From: Oscillospiraceae bacterium
GTDB lineage: Bacteria; Bacillota; Clostridia; Oscillospirales; Oscillospiraceae
NCBI GenBank assembly: GCA_016292445.1
Contig: JAEDIN010000005.1
Location: forward strand, 1-44,200
Reading direction: 5' to 3'
DNA length: 44,200 bases
The position numbers were made by a program, and so were the translations under genes. Positions 35,471 through 43,692 of this stretch are shown one piece after another; within the stretch, counting starts at the first letter, position 1, and every line of letters starts with the position of its first letter. Below the pieces are notes generated by a model that saw only the letters and a program-made list of their open reading frames with translations, had not been told where the DNA came from and searched no databases.

Positions 35471-35528
35471 ATAGCCACAAAGGAAGAATAAACAAAAATT
35501 TATACCGAAAAAAACGGAGGTAACTGAC

Positions 35529-35717
35529 ATGAAAAACAACATCTTTTCCGAACTCGCAGCAGTATGCTTCTTCGCAGCAGCAATTTTCGCCTGCTTCATG
35601 GGAATGGCAACAACCGCAACTGCGCACCTCGTTTTCGGTCTGGCCGCAGTAGTGAGCAGCATCGTGTTTGTAGTATCCCTGATAGCCGAAGCAAAAAAGC
35701 TTGGCTTGAAAGCATAA
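35529..35717 (+). CDS. 62-residue two-helix membrane protein, copy 1
   Basis: This 62-residue protein was not recognised. It has two hydrophobic segments (~8-31 and ~33-52), a short N-terminal MKNN start and a basic C-terminus EAKKLGLKA. The second copy downstream encodes exactly the same protein. GGAGG lies upstream at 35516-35520. The small size, hydrophobicity and tandem layout recall type I toxins and other small membrane peptides, but nothing in the sequence proves that. A strong consensus promoter precedes this copy. Confidence 0.72.
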   Translation: MKNNIFSELAAVCFFAAAIFACFMGMATTATAHLVFGLAAVVSSIVFVVSLIAEAKKLGLKA

Positions 35718-35771
35718 AACCGCTGACAGTCGATGATATATAATTAAACTCAATGAATGGAGGAAACTAAA

Positions 35772-35960
35772 ATGAAAAACAACATCTTTTCCGAACTCGC
35801 AGCAGTATGCTTCTTCGCAGCAGCAATTTTCGCCTGCTTCATGGGAATGGCAACAACCGCAACTGCGCACCTCGTTTTCGGTCTGGCCGCAGTAGTGAGC
35901 AGCATCGTGTTTGTAGTATCCCTGATAGCCGAAGCAAAAAAACTTGGCTTGAAAGCATAA
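35772..35960 (+). CDS. 62-residue two-helix membrane protein, copy 2
   Basis: The protein is identical to copy 1. The DNA differs at one position only, a synonymous A (35942) for G (35699) in a lysine codon. GGAGG lies at 35759-35763. A longer in-frame start at 35757 is possible but would overlap that site. A TATAAT (35739-35744) lies 28 bp upstream without a good -35, so it may be co-transcribed with copy 1. A 21-bp perfect hairpin closes the unit. Confidence 0.72.
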   Translation: MKNNIFSELAAVCFFAAAIFACFMGMATTATAHLVFGLAAVVSSIVFVVSLIAEAKKLGLKA

Positions 35961-35999
35961 TAAATCGATTTGAGATTCTCCTCTTTTAATACCTCAGCA

Positions 36000-36045
36000 A
36001 AGAATATACACCCCTTAAGCGATTGCTTAAGGGGTGTATATTCTT
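36000..36045. terminator. Long bidirectional hairpin between convergent genes
   Basis: A 21-bp perfect stem (36000-36020 with 36025-36045, loop GATT) lies between copy 2 and the convergent DUF4830 gene. The tails are A/T-rich on both sides but lack a long T-run. Confidence 0.8.
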
Positions 36046-36505
36046 ATTTCAGTGTGTGCATAAATCCGTTAATGTTTGCCGAATGAATATCGCCGCCGAT
36101 AACGCGCCCGCCTTTGACATACAGTGTTGCATAAACCGTACCGTCGGAGGACGGATAGTTGGTCACGACATAGCTGTATTGCTTGCATTCAAGACCGCCG
36201 AAAGAGGCAAAATCGTAGCCCTGCTCGGTTTGAAGCTGAGAATAGCTCAGCATGATGCCCTCAAACTCTTTCGGAATGAGAACAGTTTTGCATTCCTCGG
36301 TCGAAATATCTGCCTCCCAGCCAAGTTTTTGCAGATATTTGATCCTGCCCTCGGCACTTGTTACATTAATGAGCTCCGAAACGCCGAAGCTGCATCCGGG
36401 TGATGAGCGAAGGATAACAGCCGCCATCATCAGTGCGGCGATTATTACAATTATTATTACTGCGCTTCTTTTTGTGAGCTTTAAACATTTTGTAAACATA
36501 CACAT
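36044..36505 (-). CDS. DUF4830 domain-containing membrane-anchored protein
   Basis: This 153-residue protein has one N-terminal membrane helix (~12-32). Its extracytoplasmic domain matches the DUF4830 pattern: GRIKYLQKLGWEAD, TVLIPKEFEGIMLSYSQLQTEQGYDFASFGG, YSYVVTNYPS and a closing VIGGDIHSANINGFMHTL. The function is unknown; members are exported Firmicutes proteins. AAAAGG lies 7 nt before ATG 36505. It is divergent from the pseudouridine synthase gene. The stop codon touches the shared hairpin. Confidence 0.85.
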   Translation of the reverse strand: MCMFTKCLKLTKRSAVIIIVIIAALMMAAVILRSSPGCSFGVSELINVTSAEGRIKYLQKLGWEADISTEECKTVLIPKEFEGIMLSYSQLQTEQGYDFASFGGLECKQYSYVVTNYPSSDGTVYATLYVKGGRVIGGDIHSANINGFMHTLK

Positions 36506-36542
36506 ATTATAGCCTTTTTGTATTCAAATTTATTATACTTTA

Positions 36543-36551
36543 TGTTATAAT
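36543..36551 (+). promoter_or_regulatory. Extended -10 promoter of the pseudouridine synthase gene
   Basis: TGT-TATAAT at 36543-36551 lies 15 bp before the start codon, giving a very short leader. No clear -35 is seen at 17 bp. Confidence 0.5.
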
Positions 36552-36566
36552 TGCCAAGGTGATCTT

Positions 36567-37280
36567 ATGCCTTTGATGAGACTTGACAAGTACATTTCCG
36601 ACTGCGGAGTGGCATCCCGACGGGAAATCAAGCAAATGATAAAGACCGGCAGAATAACGCTCAACGGCGTTGTGGCAGCTACTGCTGAGATAAAGATTGA
36701 TCCCGAACAGGCTGTTGTGACGGTAGACGGCACTGCTTTAAAATATGATAAATATCACTATTTTATGCTTAACAAGCCTGCGGGAGTGCTGTCCGCAACA
36801 GACGACGGCAAGCAGAAAACAGTGCTTAATCTGTTTTTACCGGAACATAAAAAATTTAATTTGTTTCCGGTTGGCAGACTGGATAAGGACACTACGGGCC
36901 TGCTTTTGATAACCGATGACGGAGACTTTGCACATAAGGTCATATCTCCGAAGTCGGAAATATTCAAGGTCTATCATGCGCATACCCGGCTGCCGGTAAA
37001 TGCCGCGGATATAGCAGCATTTAAGCAGGGAGTGACGCTGTCGGACGGAACGCTTTGCCTTCCGGCGGGGCTTGAGCTGTGCGAAGACGGAAGCTGCCTT
37101 GTGACGGTGATGGAGGGAAAATATCATCAGGTCAAGCGAATGCTTGCGTCAAGAGGAAAACCGGTGACTGCTCTGAAACGGCTGCAAATCGGCGATCTGA
37201 AGCTCGATGAGAGCTTGAAACCCGGTGAGTACCGCCCCTTGACCGCTGATGAGTTGTGCAGAGTGATGAAGAAAAAGTGA
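36567..37280 (+). CDS. RsuA/RluB-type rRNA pseudouridine synthase
   Basis: This 237-residue protein has an N-terminal S4 RNA-binding domain (MRLDKYISDCGVASRREIKQMIKTGRITLNG) and a catalytic domain with GRLDKDTTGLLLITDDGDFAHK, whose Asp is the catalytic residue. A closing GKYHQVKRMLASRGKPV segment follows. The short length and S4 layout fit RsuA, which makes pseudouridine 516 in 16S rRNA, but RluB-type specificity cannot be excluded. AAGGTGAT precedes the ATG. Confidence 0.93.
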   Translation: MPLMRLDKYISDCGVASRREIKQMIKTGRITLNGVVAATAEIKIDPEQAVVTVDGTALKYDKYHYFMLNKPAGVLSATDDGKQKTVLNLFLPEHKKFNLFPVGRLDKDTTGLLLITDDGDFAHKVISPKSEIFKVYHAHTRLPVNAADIAAFKQGVTLSDGTLCLPAGLELCEDGSCLVTVMEGKYHQVKRMLASRGKPVTALKRLQIGDLKLDESLKPGEYRPLTADELCRVMKKK

Positions 37281-37365
37281 ACAATTTTCAACGAGATTTT
37301 TGGTGAATATAGCAAGGAAATTAGAGGTTTTTTTGAAAAGTCCACAATTTTTGCATAATATTCTA

Positions 37366-37394
37366 TTGAAAAACGCACAAAAAAGTATTATTAT
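37366..37394 (+). promoter_or_regulatory. Probable promoter of the PucR-type gene
   Basis: TTGAAA (37366-37371) and TATTAT (37389-37394) are 17 bp apart in an AT-rich gap. The upstream part of this gap (37281-37365) shows no clear terminator for the preceding gene. Confidence 0.6.
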
Positions 37395-37455
37395 GTTGAA
37401 AGTATCATTGCAAGACTATCGTTAAAATACCCATATGTTCGGGGGAGGAATAGCA

Positions 37456-38550
37456 ATGTCCAGCAGGATTTTTCAAAGTGTAATAATTCAGATAAAGGAA
37501 GCGACCGAAAGATGTATCGGCGTGATTGATGAGCAGGGCTTCGTCATTACCTGCAGCGAGCTTCCCATGATCGGTTCGCGCCTTGATGACTTCCAAAGCT
37601 ATAACTACGATTCATCCGAGCCTGTTTATGTGAGCAATCAGCGTACTTATAAGATCCTTGGCTCGAGTACTGCCAAGTTCGACTATGCGGTTTTCGTTGA
37701 GGGCTGCGATGAGCTGGCGAGAGTAAGCTGTATGATGGCGGCTGTCGCATTTAACGAGGCTAAGACCAATTACGAGGAAAAGTACAATAAGGCAGCGTTC
37801 TTAAAGAGTATCATTTCCGATAATATTCTGCCCGGTGATGTTTATGTCAGAACCAAGGAGCTTCACTTTGTTCCCGATGTTCCGAGAGCTCTTTTGCTTG
37901 TCCGTCAGATCGAACGCTCGGATGTTGCGGCAGTTGAGGTGCTGCAAAGCATGTTCTCAGACAGACAGCACGACTTTGTTATAAGCATTAACGAGACGGA
38001 CATGGTCGTAATCAAGGAGCTGCCCAACGGCGATAACAGCAGTGAGGTCAAGGCGATAGCGGAGAATATTGAGAAAACGCTTGAGACCGAGCTCCAAATT
38101 GATTGCATAATAGGCATCGGCACTACGGCGAGACACCTCAGAGAGCTTGCAGACAGATATAAGGAGGCGCAGATCGCCATTGATGTCGGTCGAGTGTTCG
38201 ACTCCGAAAAAACCATTATCAGCTATGAAAACCTCGGCATCGGCCGAATCATATATCAGCTTCCGACAACCCTTTGCGAGATGTTCCTGAACGAAGTGTT
38301 CAAGAAGAACCCGCTTGAGACTCTCGATGAGGATACACTTGAGACGATAAACAAATTCTTTGAGAACAACCTCAATGTGTCCGAAACATCACGCAAGCTG
38401 TATGTTCACCGCAATACCCTCGTTTACCGACTTGAGAAGATCAAGAAGATAACGGGACTTGATCTGCGCGAGTTTGATCACGCAATTGTGTTCAAGGTCG
38501 CAATGATGGTCAAGCAGTATCTGGACTCTGTCAGCAATAACGGTCGCTGA
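37456..38550 (+). CDS. PucR/CdaR-type helix-turn-helix transcriptional regulator
   Basis: This 364-residue protein ends in the PucR-type helix-turn-helix, FFENNLNVSETSRKLYVHRNTLVYRLEKIKKITGLDLREFDHAIVFKVA. This is the diagnostic C-terminus of the CdaR/PucR family. The middle is the GGDEF-like CdaR domain (~135-270), and the N-terminal ~110 residues form a sensory region of unknown ligand. I chose ATG 37456 with GGGGAGGA upstream; an in-frame ATG at 37435 would include that site. It precedes ftsEX by 47 bp but has its own promoter. A link to division genes is only positional. Confidence 0.88.
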   Translation: MSSRIFQSVIIQIKEATERCIGVIDEQGFVITCSELPMIGSRLDDFQSYNYDSSEPVYVSNQRTYKILGSSTAKFDYAVFVEGCDELARVSCMMAAVAFNEAKTNYEEKYNKAAFLKSIISDNILPGDVYVRTKELHFVPDVPRALLLVRQIERSDVAAVEVLQSMFSDRQHDFVISINETDMVVIKELPNGDNSSEVKAIAENIEKTLETELQIDCIIGIGTTARHLRELADRYKEAQIAIDVGRVFDSEKTIISYENLGIGRIIYQLPTTLCEMFLNEVFKKNPLETLDEDTLETINKFFENNLNVSETSRKLYVHRNTLVYRLEKIKKITGLDLREFDHAIVFKVAMMVKQYLDSVSNNGR

Positions 38551-38555
38551 AAAAC

Positions 38556-38573
38556 CGGCAGGGCAGCCTGCCG
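38556..38573 (+). other. Hairpin without T-run before ftsE
   Basis: CGGCAGG (38556-38562) pairs with CCTGCCG (38567-38573), loop GCAG. No T-run follows, so readthrough into ftsE is expected. It may be an RNA stability or processing element. Confidence 0.45.
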
Positions 38574-38597
38574 AGCAAAACCTCAGGAGGAAAACCT

Positions 38598-39290
38598 ATG
38601 GTTCAAATGAACAATGTCACGATGGTCTATGAGAACAGCGATGTCGCCGCTCTTGATAATTTCAGCCTGACCATCAATGAGGGTGAGTTTGCGTTTCTCG
38701 TCGGCCCCTCCGGTTCCGGTAAGACCACGATAATCAAGCTGCTCACCGGTGAGATAAGACCGTCCGACGGTAAGGTCGTCGTCAACGGCTTCAATATGGG
38801 CGAGATCAAACGCCGTAAGATGCCTAAAATGCGCAGAACTCTGGGCGTTATATTCCAGGACTTTCGCCTTATTGAAAAGATGACGGTTTATGATAATGTT
38901 GCGTTCGCAATGCGTGTTGTCGGTGCGTCAAACAGAGAGATCAAGGCAAGAGTGCCCCATGTGCTCGAGCTTGTCGGTCTTGAGGGACGCGAAAAGCGTT
39001 TGCCGGCAGAGCTTTCCGGCGGCGAGCAGCAGCGTGTTGCAATAGCAAGAGCACTGGTCAATAACCCCACAATGATAATTGCCGACGAGCCTACCGGCAA
39101 CCTTGACCCTGTGCGCAGCCTTGAGCTCATGCTCTTGCTTGAAAAGATAAACGAAATGGGTACTACCATTCTGGTAGTAACTCACGAGAAGGAACTGGTC
39201 AACGCATTCTCCAAGCGTGTCATTGCCATTGACGGCGGTCATCTGATCAGTGACGGAATGGATGGGTACTACAGCTATGAAATTGAGTAG
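38598..39290 (+). CDS. ftsE: Cell division ATP-binding protein FtsE
   Basis: This 230-residue ABC ATPase has Walker A GPSGSGKTT (36-44), the signature LSGGEQQRVAIARAL, and Walker B MIIADEPTGNLDP. The TVYDNVAFAMRVVGAS stretch is typical of FtsE. It pairs with FtsX to control peptidoglycan hydrolysis at the septum or sporulation septum. GGAGG lies upstream of the ATG. Its last codons overlap the ftsX start. Confidence 0.96.
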   Translation: MVQMNNVTMVYENSDVAALDNFSLTINEGEFAFLVGPSGSGKTTIIKLLTGEIRPSDGKVVVNGFNMGEIKRRKMPKMRRTLGVIFQDFRLIEKMTVYDNVAFAMRVVGASNREIKARVPHVLELVGLEGREKRLPAELSGGEQQRVAIARALVNNPTMIIADEPTGNLDPVRSLELMLLLEKINEMGTTILVVTHEKELVNAFSKRVIAIDGGHLISDGMDGYYSYEIE

Positions 39291-40164
39291 ATACGGATAT
39301 TTGATAGGCGAGGGCTTCCGCAATATTTTCACGCATGGCTTTATGTCCTTTGCCTCGGTCACGATAATTATTGCCTGCCTCATAGTTATGGGCAGCTTCA
39401 CGCTTCTTGATATTAATATCAATAACATAATTGACGATATAGGCAACCAAAACCAGATCCTTGCATATGTTGACGAGTCCATGAGCGCACAGGACGCCTC
39501 GGCAAAGCTCCAAACCAAGATCGCGGCGATAGACAATGTCGCAAATGTTGAGTTTGTAAGCCGCACCGAAGCCAAGGAAAACTTCATGGAGAAGTACGAC
39601 GAGAGCCTTATGGAGGGCATTGATGATGAGGTCTTCCGCCATCGCTTTGTCGTTCAGCTCACCGATCTCAGCCAAATGGCGCAGACTCAGGCGGCCATCA
39701 GCGAGGTGGACGGGATTGTCAAGGTCAACGCGCCCATTGACTATGCCGATAAGTTCATTTCCGTGAGGAATGTCGTCAGCGTCGTATCACTTGCGCTTAT
39801 AGTGATCCTTGTTTTTGTGTCCCTGTTTATTATGTCCAATACCATCAAGCTTGCAACCTTCGGCAGAAGGGAAGAGATCGCAATAATGAAGATGGTCGGT
39901 GCGTCAAACAGCTTTATCCGCTGCCCCTTCGTTGTTGAGGGTCTTATTCTCGGTGTGGTCGGCGGCGGACTTGCATTCTTGGCGCAGTGGGGACTTTACA
40001 CCGCACTGGAGTCGAAGATTACATCCAGCCTTGCGATATCCTTTGTTAATATAGTTCCGTTCTCGGAGCTCTGGCCCTTTGTTCTTGCCGTGTTTATGGC
40101 AGTTGGTGTAATAGTAGGTGCTTTCGGCGGTGCTATCGCAATCAGAAACTATCTCAAGGTTTAA
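39277..40164 (+). CDS. ftsX: Cell division protein FtsX
   Basis: This 296-residue protein is the usual length for FtsX. It has four transmembrane helices (~20-45, ~165-190, ~215-240, ~262-285) and a large extracytoplasmic loop between helices 1 and 2 that normally binds a hydrolase or its activator. IAIMKMVGASNSFIRCPFVVEG is the conserved MacB/FtsX region. I chose ATG 39277, overlapping ftsE by 14 bp, over an in-frame upstream ATG at 39250, since MKLSRYGYLIGEGF fits the family N-terminus. Confidence 0.94.
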   Translation: MKLSRYGYLIGEGFRNIFTHGFMSFASVTIIIACLIVMGSFTLLDININNIIDDIGNQNQILAYVDESMSAQDASAKLQTKIAAIDNVANVEFVSRTEAKENFMEKYDESLMEGIDDEVFRHRFVVQLTDLSQMAQTQAAISEVDGIVKVNAPIDYADKFISVRNVVSVVSLALIVILVFVSLFIMSNTIKLATFGRREEIAIMKMVGASNSFIRCPFVVEGLILGVVGGGLAFLAQWGLYTALESKITSSLAISFVNIVPFSELWPFVLAVFMAVGVIVGAFGGAIAIRNYLKV

Positions 40165-40171
40165 GGTGAAT

Positions 40172-40342
40172 ATGATGAACAGAAAACTTATTATATCTAT
40201 CCTTGCATTGATACTCGTTGTGATGATGGTGCTGAGCCTTGTGGTAAGCGTAGTTCCTTTTGCTTCCGGCACGGTAGGTGTCGGGCATGAATCGAATGCG
40301 TTAAATACCCTTGTTTATACCGTAAGCGAATACGCAGGCTGA
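40172..40342 (+). CDS. 56-residue single-helix peptide between ftsX and the S41 protease
   Basis: This short protein begins MMNRKLIISILALI and has one strong hydrophobic helix (~4-30), then a ~25-residue Ser/Gly-containing tail. The N-terminus looks like a signal peptide or anchor. AAGGTGA at 40163-40169 is well placed, and the gene starts 7 bp after ftsX, so it is likely real. In many Clostridia an M23 murein hydrolase activator (EnvC-like) gene occupies this position; this could be its remnant start or an unrelated small regulator. I do not recognise it. Confidence 0.6.
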   Translation: MMNRKLIISILALILVVMMVLSLVVSVVPFASGTVGVGHESNALNTLVYTVSEYAG

Positions 40343-40359
40343 AGAAACATAAAATAGAC

Positions 40360-40390
40360 TTGACTGGCAGTCATTGCGACTGCCAGTCAA
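40360..40390 (+). other. 13-bp perfect hairpin without T-run
   Basis: TTGACTGGCAGTC (40360-40372) pairs perfectly with 40378-40390, loop ATTGC. The 3' side (TCGTGCTG) is not T-rich, so classic termination is unlikely. It lies between the small peptide gene and the S41 protease gene. Confidence 0.6.
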
Positions 40391-40422
40391 TCGTGCTGTA
40401 TATCGGGAAAGGGGAAAGCAAC

Positions 40423-41589
40423 TTGAAAAATGGCAAACGACCGAGCTTCGACAATAAAATCAAGCTGGCTCACCTTATAATAGCTTGCCTGGCGGTTGCA
40501 GTTGTCACTGCCGTTCTGACCTATGTTGCGGCGATCGGCGGATTCGGCTCAAAGCAGTATCTGGACGACGCACGACGCTATATTGAAATTGAAAAAATCA
40601 TAGACGATAACTACATCGGCGATGCCGACTATAACGAGCTTTATAATGCCGCTGCTGCGGCGATGGTAAAGAGCATCGGCGATAAGTGGAGCTATTTTAT
40701 GAGCGCCGAGGAATACGAGGCGTACAAGCTGTCAACCTCGAACGAGTATTCGGGTATTGGAGTAAGCGTTAAGCTCAACGATGACGGCGAATTTGAGATA
40801 TTTGCCGTTGAGGAGTCAAGTCCCGCCGAGAACGCAGGTATAGTTGCGGGAGATATCATTACCGCCGTTGACGGTGAGGAAGTCAAGGGGATGAGCCTTG
40901 AGGATGTGAGCCTGCTCATTCGCTCCAAGGTCAACAAAGACTTTGATATGTCCGTTATCGACGGAAACGGCGATGCGAAAACCGTAACCCTTGCCTGCGA
41001 GATAATTTATAAAAACCCCGTCAGCTCAAGACTTCTCGACGGAAACATCGGATATATCAGGATAAGCAACTTTGAGGCAGGCTCAAGCGAGAATACCATT
41101 AAAGCTATTGAGCAGCTTATAGCGATGGGCGCAAAGTCTTTCGTGTTCGATGTTCGCGATAATCCCGGCGGACTTTTGAGCGAGCTTGTTGACCTGCTTG
41201 ATTATATTCTGCCTGACGGCGACCTTTTCATAAGCGTTGACAAGGAGGGTCACGAAACCGTTCAGACCTCCGATAAGGTCAGCCTGAAGAACAAGATGGT
41301 CGTGCTTGTAAACGGCAATACTTACAGTGCGGCGGAGTTTTTCGCGGCTGCACTGCAGGAGTATAATTGGGCAACAATAGTCGGCGAACAGACGACCGGC
41401 AAGGCACGCAGTCAGATAACCCTTGAGCTTTCCGACGGAAGTGCAGTGCATATTTCAACGCACAAATACCTCACACCGAACAGAATCGATCTCTCCGAGG
41501 CAGGCGGTGTAACACCCGATATTTCGGTCGCAATGGATGATGAAAAGACCGATAATCAGCTTGACACGGCAATCAATGCACTCGGCTGA
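40423..41589 (+). CDS. S41 family C-terminal processing peptidase (CtpA-like)
   Basis: This 388-residue protein has an N-terminal membrane anchor (~12-35). A PDZ domain (~95-180) contains AENAGIVAGDIITAVDGEEV, and the S41 catalytic domain has the nucleophile Ser302 in GNTYSAAEFF and Lys327 in TGKARSQ, 25 residues apart as usual. Conserved DNPGG is present. It cleaves envelope proteins outside the membrane. I chose TTG 40423 because GGGGAAAG lies upstream and the in-frame start at 40360 lies in the hairpin. Its place next to ftsEX is common in Firmicutes. Confidence 0.92.
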   Translation: MKNGKRPSFDNKIKLAHLIIACLAVAVVTAVLTYVAAIGGFGSKQYLDDARRYIEIEKIIDDNYIGDADYNELYNAAAAAMVKSIGDKWSYFMSAEEYEAYKLSTSNEYSGIGVSVKLNDDGEFEIFAVEESSPAENAGIVAGDIITAVDGEEVKGMSLEDVSLLIRSKVNKDFDMSVIDGNGDAKTVTLACEIIYKNPVSSRLLDGNIGYIRISNFEAGSSENTIKAIEQLIAMGAKSFVFDVRDNPGGLLSELVDLLDYILPDGDLFISVDKEGHETVQTSDKVSLKNKMVVLVNGNTYSAAEFFAAALQEYNWATIVGEQTTGKARSQITLELSDGSAVHISTHKYLTPNRIDLSEAGGVTPDISVAMDDEKTDNQLDTAINALG

Positions 41590-41632
41590 GCGAGTAAAAA
41601 TCAGCAATATTTTTTTAAAGGAGACCGTAAGA

Positions 41633-42121
41633 ATGGCTACCGAGAACAAGTTTAAAATGAGTCAGGAGCGTTATGATGCTCTGAAGGAAGAGCTTCAATA
41701 CCTTGAAACCGATAAGGCAAAGGAAGTATCCGAGCAGATTAAAGAGGCACGCAGCTTCGGCGACCTGTCTGAGAACAGCGAATACGACGAGGCAAAAACC
41801 GAGCAGGGTAAGCTCTATTCCAAGATAGCCGAGATAAAAGTTCTGCTTGAAAATGCAGAGATCGTTGAGAAAGTCGATATCGGAGCGGCAAAGGGTACCG
41901 TCACCCTCGGCAGTGTTGTCAAGGTCCGTGACCTCGACGAGGGTTACGAGGAGACCTATACCATAGTCGGCTCTCAGGAAGCAAACCCCATGGAGGGCAG
42001 AGTATCCGACGATTCCCCCTTCGGCAGAGGACTTTACGGCCATGTCGCAGGCGACAAAATCAGCGTTGAAGCACCTGCAGGCGAGCTGCATTTCGAAATA
42101 ATTTCCATAGAAAATGACTGA
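41633..42121 (+). CDS. greA: Transcription elongation factor GreA
   Basis: This 162-residue protein has the N-terminal coiled-coil with the catalytic tip acidic residues in SFGDLSENSEYDEAK, then the FKBP-like C-terminal domain with ISVEAPAGELHFEI. It rescues backtracked RNA polymerase. AAAGGAG lies 8 nt before ATG 41633; longer in-frame starts inside the protease gene are rejected. The greA-lysS pairing is common in Firmicutes. Confidence 0.97.
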   Translation: MATENKFKMSQERYDALKEELQYLETDKAKEVSEQIKEARSFGDLSENSEYDEAKTEQGKLYSKIAEIKVLLENAEIVEKVDIGAAKGTVTLGSVVKVRDLDEGYEETYTIVGSQEANPMEGRVSDDSPFGRGLYGHVAGDKISVEAPAGELHFEIISIEND

Positions 42122-42135
42122 TTTGAGGAAAACAT

Positions 42136-43635
42136 ATGAGCGATATTAAGACCAATGAGGCACCTGCCGAGGAGCTTTCCGAAATCCTGCAGGTTCGCCG
42201 AGATAAGCTTTTGACCCTTCAGCAGGAGGGCAGAGATCCCTTTGAGCAGACCAAGTTTGTAAGAAGCGCGTATTCTGCCGAGATAAAGGCGGACTATGAT
42301 GCCTTTGCCGAAAAGACCGTGCAGGTCGCCGGCAGAATTATGTCCAAGCGCGGCATGGGCAAGGCGATATTCTGCCATATCAAGGACGACCGCGGTCAGA
42401 TCCAGCTCTACATCCGTAAGGATGCCGTATCCGAGCAGGAGTTTGCCGATTTCAGAAAGTACGATATCGGCGATATCATCGGTGTTACCGGCTATGTTTT
42501 CAAGACCAAAACAGATGAGATATCCGTCCATGTCGAGGGCGTTACGCTGCTTTCCAAGAGCCTGCGTCCGCTGCCCGAGAAGTTCCACGGCATGACCAAC
42601 ACCGAGCTCAAGTACCGCCAGCGCTATGTTGACCTCATCATGAGTGACGAAAGCCGCCGCAATTTTGAGATTCGCTCAAAGTTTATAAGCTATGTCCGCT
42701 CCTTCCTCGACGGCAGAGGCTACATGGAGGTCGAGACCCCCGTTCTCAACACCATTTCCGGCGGCGCGACCGCAAGACCGTTTATTACCCACCATAACAC
42801 GCTGGACATTGATATGTTCCTGCGTATCGCAACGGAGCTTAACCTCAAGCGCCTTATAGTCGGCGGTATTGAGCGTGTGTACGAGATAGGCCGCATCTTC
42901 CGCAACGAGGGCATGGATACCAAGCACAATCCCGAGTTCACCACCGTTGAGCTCTACCAGTCCTATGCTGATTTTAACGACATGATGGATCTTTTCGAGG
43001 ATCTGCTGTCCGGCGCAGCTAAGAGCATACTCGGTACTTATAAGTGCAATTGGCAGGGCGAGACAATCGACCTCACCCCGGGCTGGGAACGCCTCACAAT
43101 GGCGGAGGCCGTCAAGAAGTATGTCGGCGTTGATTTTATGGCAATCGACGATGATGTTCAGGCGGTCGCAGCCGCAAAGGCTGCCGGTGTTGACATGGAT
43201 AAGGTCGAACCCACATGGGGACACGCCCTGTACGAGAGCTTTGACCAGCTCGTTGAGGAAAAGCTCATTCAGCCTACATTCATCACCATGCATCCTGTTG
43301 ATGTATCTCCGCTTGCAAAGCGCAGTCCTGCAGACCACAGGCTCACCGAACGCTTTGAGCTGTTCATCTGCCGCAGCGAGATGGGCAACGCCTTCTCCGA
43401 GCTCAATGACCCCATTGACCAGAAGCAGAGATTCCAAAAGCAGGTCGAGCTTCGCGCAAAGGGCGACGATGAAGCCGGCATGATGGATGATGATTTTATA
43501 AATGCGCTTGAGTACGGTATGCCTCCCACCGGCGGCCTCGGCATCGGCATTGACCGCTGCGTAATGCTGCTCACCGGCATGAACTCCATCCGCGATGTCA
43601 TTTTGTTCCCGACAATGAAGCCCCTCTCGGACTAA
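42136..43635 (+). CDS. lysS: Lysyl-tRNA synthetase, class II
   Basis: This 499-residue protein is full length. An N-terminal OB-fold anticodon domain (~55-150, with MSKRGMGKAIFCHIKDDRGQIQLYI) is followed by a class II catalytic core. Motif 1 is near FLDGRGYMEVETP, motif 2 near FRNEGMDTKHNPEFTTVELYQ, and motif 3 is GGLGIGIDRCVMLLTG. It charges tRNA-Lys. It lies 14 bp after greA in the same operon. I found no clear terminator directly after it; the next DNA is the TTACGACA-rich stretch. Confidence 0.97.
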   Translation: MSDIKTNEAPAEELSEILQVRRDKLLTLQQEGRDPFEQTKFVRSAYSAEIKADYDAFAEKTVQVAGRIMSKRGMGKAIFCHIKDDRGQIQLYIRKDAVSEQEFADFRKYDIGDIIGVTGYVFKTKTDEISVHVEGVTLLSKSLRPLPEKFHGMTNTELKYRQRYVDLIMSDESRRNFEIRSKFISYVRSFLDGRGYMEVETPVLNTISGGATARPFITHHNTLDIDMFLRIATELNLKRLIVGGIERVYEIGRIFRNEGMDTKHNPEFTTVELYQSYADFNDMMDLFEDLLSGAAKSILGTYKCNWQGETIDLTPGWERLTMAEAVKKYVGVDFMAIDDDVQAVAAAKAAGVDMDKVEPTWGHALYESFDQLVEEKLIQPTFITMHPVDVSPLAKRSPADHRLTERFELFICRSEMGNAFSELNDPIDQKQRFQKQVELRAKGDDEAGMMDDDFINALEYGMPPTGGLGIGIDRCVMLLTGMNSIRDVILFPTMKPLSD

Positions 43636-43692
43636 ATACCCACAAAAATCAGGTTTTGACAGCGTTTGCGGCGTTTTATTAATCCAAAAAAA

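Larger units (their letters stand above)
35516..35960 (+). repeat. Tandem direct repeat, period 243 bp
   Basis: The unit 35516-35717 recurs at 35759-35960. The coding parts match at 188 of 189 bases, and the ribosome binding sites are also alike. DNA further upstream and directly downstream of the stop codons is unrelated, so the matching region ends almost exactly at the gene borders. Confidence 0.95.

Noticed and set aside
35529..35960. Tandem small genes as an assembly artefact
   Set aside because: The two copies have different flanks and one real base difference, which a collapsed or duplicated contig would not normally produce.
37363..37380. A 16-base match (TGAAAAACGCACAAAA) between the PucR promoter region and the minus-strand DNA upstream of the SLH-type gene
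   Set aside because: One AT-rich match of this length is about what chance gives in 44 kb on two strands, and the positions relative to the genes differ.
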